A DNA stretch of 32,786 nucleotides from Propionibacteriaceae bacterium (GTDB lineage: Bacteria > Actinomycetota > Actinomycetes > Propionibacteriales > Propionibacteriaceae). The notes beneath the pieces are model-generated. The model made no database searches and was not told the origin of the DNA. It was given only the letters and a program-made list of their open reading frames with translations. The DNA is taken from NCBI GenBank assembly GCA_031272805.1, contig JAISTC010000208.1, positions 1 to 32,786 of the forward strand, read 5' to 3'. The position numbers were made by a program, and so were the translations under genes. Below, piece by piece: positions 31,668-32,786 of this stretch. How positions within the stretch are numbered: position 1 is the stretch's first letter; every line of letters starts with the position of its first letter.

Positions 31668-32135
31668 ATGTCCATGACTCCGCACTGGTCGGCTGACCGG
31701 TCCTTGCGACTGTCCGTTGTCTGCACGTGGGTGGCGCTGGTCGGCGCCGCCGCGGCCGGCGTGGCGGCGCCGTTCCTGCCCGAAGATTTCGGGCCGGTCA
31801 ACTTCGACCGGGCGGGCTTCGTCCGCTACGCCCCGTCGATCTACCTGTGCCTCGCCATCGGGCTGGTTGCCCTGGTCGTCCTGCTGCGCCTGTTGACCGA
31901 CATCGCCCGCGGCGAGGTCTTCACGCTGGCCAACGTCCGGCGCATCCGGGCCGTCTCCTGGGCCGCCGTCGCCATCGGCGTCGTCTGCGTCGTGTCCGCC
32001 CTCGCCCTCGACCACCGGGCGAGCGTCGTCCTCATCGGCCTGGCCGCCGCGTTCTGCGGGCTCGTCGCCCGCGTCATCAAGAACGTCGTCGACACCGCCC
32101 GCCTCCTCAAAGAGGACTCGGACTTCACGATCTAG
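31668..32135 (+). CDS. DUF2975 membrane protein
   Basis: 155-residue integral membrane protein of the DUF2975 family, function unknown. Four hydrophobic segments are visible (about 15-35, 57-76, 93-112 and 116-135), with FVRYAPSIYLCLAIGLVALVVLLRLLTDIARGEVFTLANVRRIR carrying the family motif GEVFTLANVRRIR. In-frame ATGs exist at 31656, 31668 and 31674; 31656 lies in the -10 and so cannot be transcribed from this promoter, and 31668 matches the predicted start of a leaderless mRNA. The XRE gene follows 9 bp later, the usual partner of DUF2975 genes. Confidence 0.85.
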   Translation: MSMTPHWSADRSLRLSVVCTWVALVGAAAAGVAAPFLPEDFGPVNFDRAGFVRYAPSIYLCLAIGLVALVVLLRLLTDIARGEVFTLANVRRIRAVSWAAVAIGVVCVVSALALDHRASVVLIGLAAAFCGLVARVIKNVVDTARLLKEDSDFTI

Positions 32136-32144
32136 GAACGCGCC

Positions 32145-32375
32145 ATGCCCATCACCGTCAACCTCGACATCCTCCTGGCCCAGCGCCGCCTCCCCGCCGG
32201 CGAGTTGGCCGCCCGCGTCGGCATCACTCCGGCCAACCTCTCCATTCTCAAGAACCAGAAGGCCCGGGCCATCCGCTTCTCGACCCTCGAAGCCCTCTGC
32301 CGCGAGCTCGGCTGCCAGCCGGGCGACCTCCTCGAATACGACGAATACGACGCCGAAGGGGACTCCGATGACTGA
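32145..32375 (+). CDS. YozG-type XRE helix-turn-helix regulator
   Basis: 76-residue Cro/C1-type DNA-binding protein of the HTH_26/YozG family (VNLDILLAQRRLPAGELAARVGITPANLSILKNQKARAIRFSTLEALCRELGCQPGDLLEY). The HTH spans about residues 16-45, and an acidic tail DEYDAEGDSDD ends it. In this family the regulator accompanies a DUF2975 membrane protein and is thought to control the pair; the phased palindrome upstream is a plausible target. Its stop overlaps the next start by 8 bp. Confidence 0.88.
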   Translation: MPITVNLDILLAQRRLPAGELAARVGITPANLSILKNQKARAIRFSTLEALCRELGCQPGDLLEYDEYDAEGDSDD

Positions 32376-32786
32376 GACACCCGTCGCCACCGCCACCCGC
32401 CCGGCCTACGAGTTCGACCGGCGCGACGGCGTGCTCGCCGGAGCCGTCCTCGTCGTCGCCTGGCTGGCCATCCACTGGCTCATCCCGACCGAGGTCACGG
32501 TCGTCGCCACCGACCACGTCTCGTACGTCAAGCGCCTGCCCGGGCTCGGCGCGACGGCCGCATTCGCCCTCCTCATCGCGACGGCCCTGGTCTACGCCCA
32601 CGCCCGCGGCCGCCGCCCGACCCGCGGCGGCATCGTCGGCTTGGCCCTCCTGATCCTCGGCGCGCGCCCGTTCGCGCTGTTCCCCGCCACCCCGGCCAGC
32701 GGACTGCTGGCCCTGGTGGAGGCGGTCGGCCTCGTCACCTGGACCGTGTTCTGGGCGGGAGACCCGATCGCCCGGAGGGCCGACGC
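32368..32786 (+). CDS. Membrane protein, cut by the window end
   Basis: Frame open from the ATG at 32368 to the window edge (139 full codons). After a short N-terminus (MTETPVATATRPAYEFDRRDG) come four hydrophobic segments (about 23-39, 61-78, 89-105 and 112-131). It resembles the N-terminal part of DUF4153/DUF4173-type multi-pass proteins, but the visible part is too short to be sure. It overlaps the XRE gene by 8 bp, so it belongs to the same transcript and probably the same regulation. Confidence 0.7.
   Translation, partial: MTETPVATATRPAYEFDRRDGVLAGAVLVVAWLAIHWLIPTEVTVVATDHVSYVKRLPGLGATAAFALLIATALVYAHARGRRPTRGGIVGLALLILGARPFALFPATPASGLLALVEAVGLVTWTVFWAGDPIARRAD

Overview
The window comes from a very GC-rich genome that is almost certainly an actinobacterium. 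The signs are a strong G/C bias at third codon positions, frequent GTG starts, several genes that look leaderless (an actinobacterial -10 hexamer 6-8 nt before the start codon), a DinB/mycothiol-type protein, the MgtE_N-CBS / DUF1003 / Mrp trio, and a ribosomal protein S16 with a long acidic/basic tail. A Propionibacteriaceae-like host is possible, but that is a guess. No rRNA, tRNA, CRISPR array or transposase gene was seen.

Left part (1-9.7 kb, mostly core genes): the 3'-truncated end of a succinate dehydrogenase operon (sdhC-sdhA, minus strand); the ribosome/tRNA-maturation operon rpsP-khpA-rimM-trmD (minus); a metal-dependent amidohydrolase (minus); a PepC/bleomycin hydrolase-type aminopeptidase (plus); a nitroreductase-family protein (plus); a phosphoribosyltransferase (minus); and a translationally coupled psd-pssA pair (plus) for phosphatidylethanolamine synthesis.

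Middle part (9.7-21.5 kb): a complete ribose uptake operon on the minus strand, rbsR-rbsA-rbsC-rbsB-rbsK-rbsD, with a double LacI-type operator upstream of rbsR. Next come a CitE-like lyase (minus) and, back to back with it, a plus-strand run of a soluble MgtE_N/CBS protein, a DUF1003 membrane protein and the Fe-S carrier Mrp. A mycothiol-dependent isomerase-like protein and a membrane-anchored hypothetical protein follow on the minus strand, separated by a small repeat-rich spacer.

Right part (21.7-32.8 kb, more accessory in character): trpB-trpA (minus), whose sequences look more like Firmicutes than actinobacterial homologues and whose TrpA start carries a known interspersed repeat (HPERSEGS). 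Upstream of them is a LacI repressor diverging from a sugar cassette (lipoprotein, two MalF/MalG-type permeases, a GH2 glycosidase) with no ATPase of its own. Then comes a solitary AAA/STAND-like ATPase with a C-terminal winged helix, preceded by an 80-bp array of 10-bp-phased repeats. Last is a DUF2975 membrane protein plus YozG-type XRE regulator pair driven by a near-consensus leaderless promoter covered by a palindrome and half-sites spaced 21 bp, and the start of another membrane protein cut by the window edge.

The best candidates for something undescribed are the 10-bp-phased array before the ATPase and the 21-bp-phased operator before DUF2975/XRE. No complete new defence or mobile system is visible.
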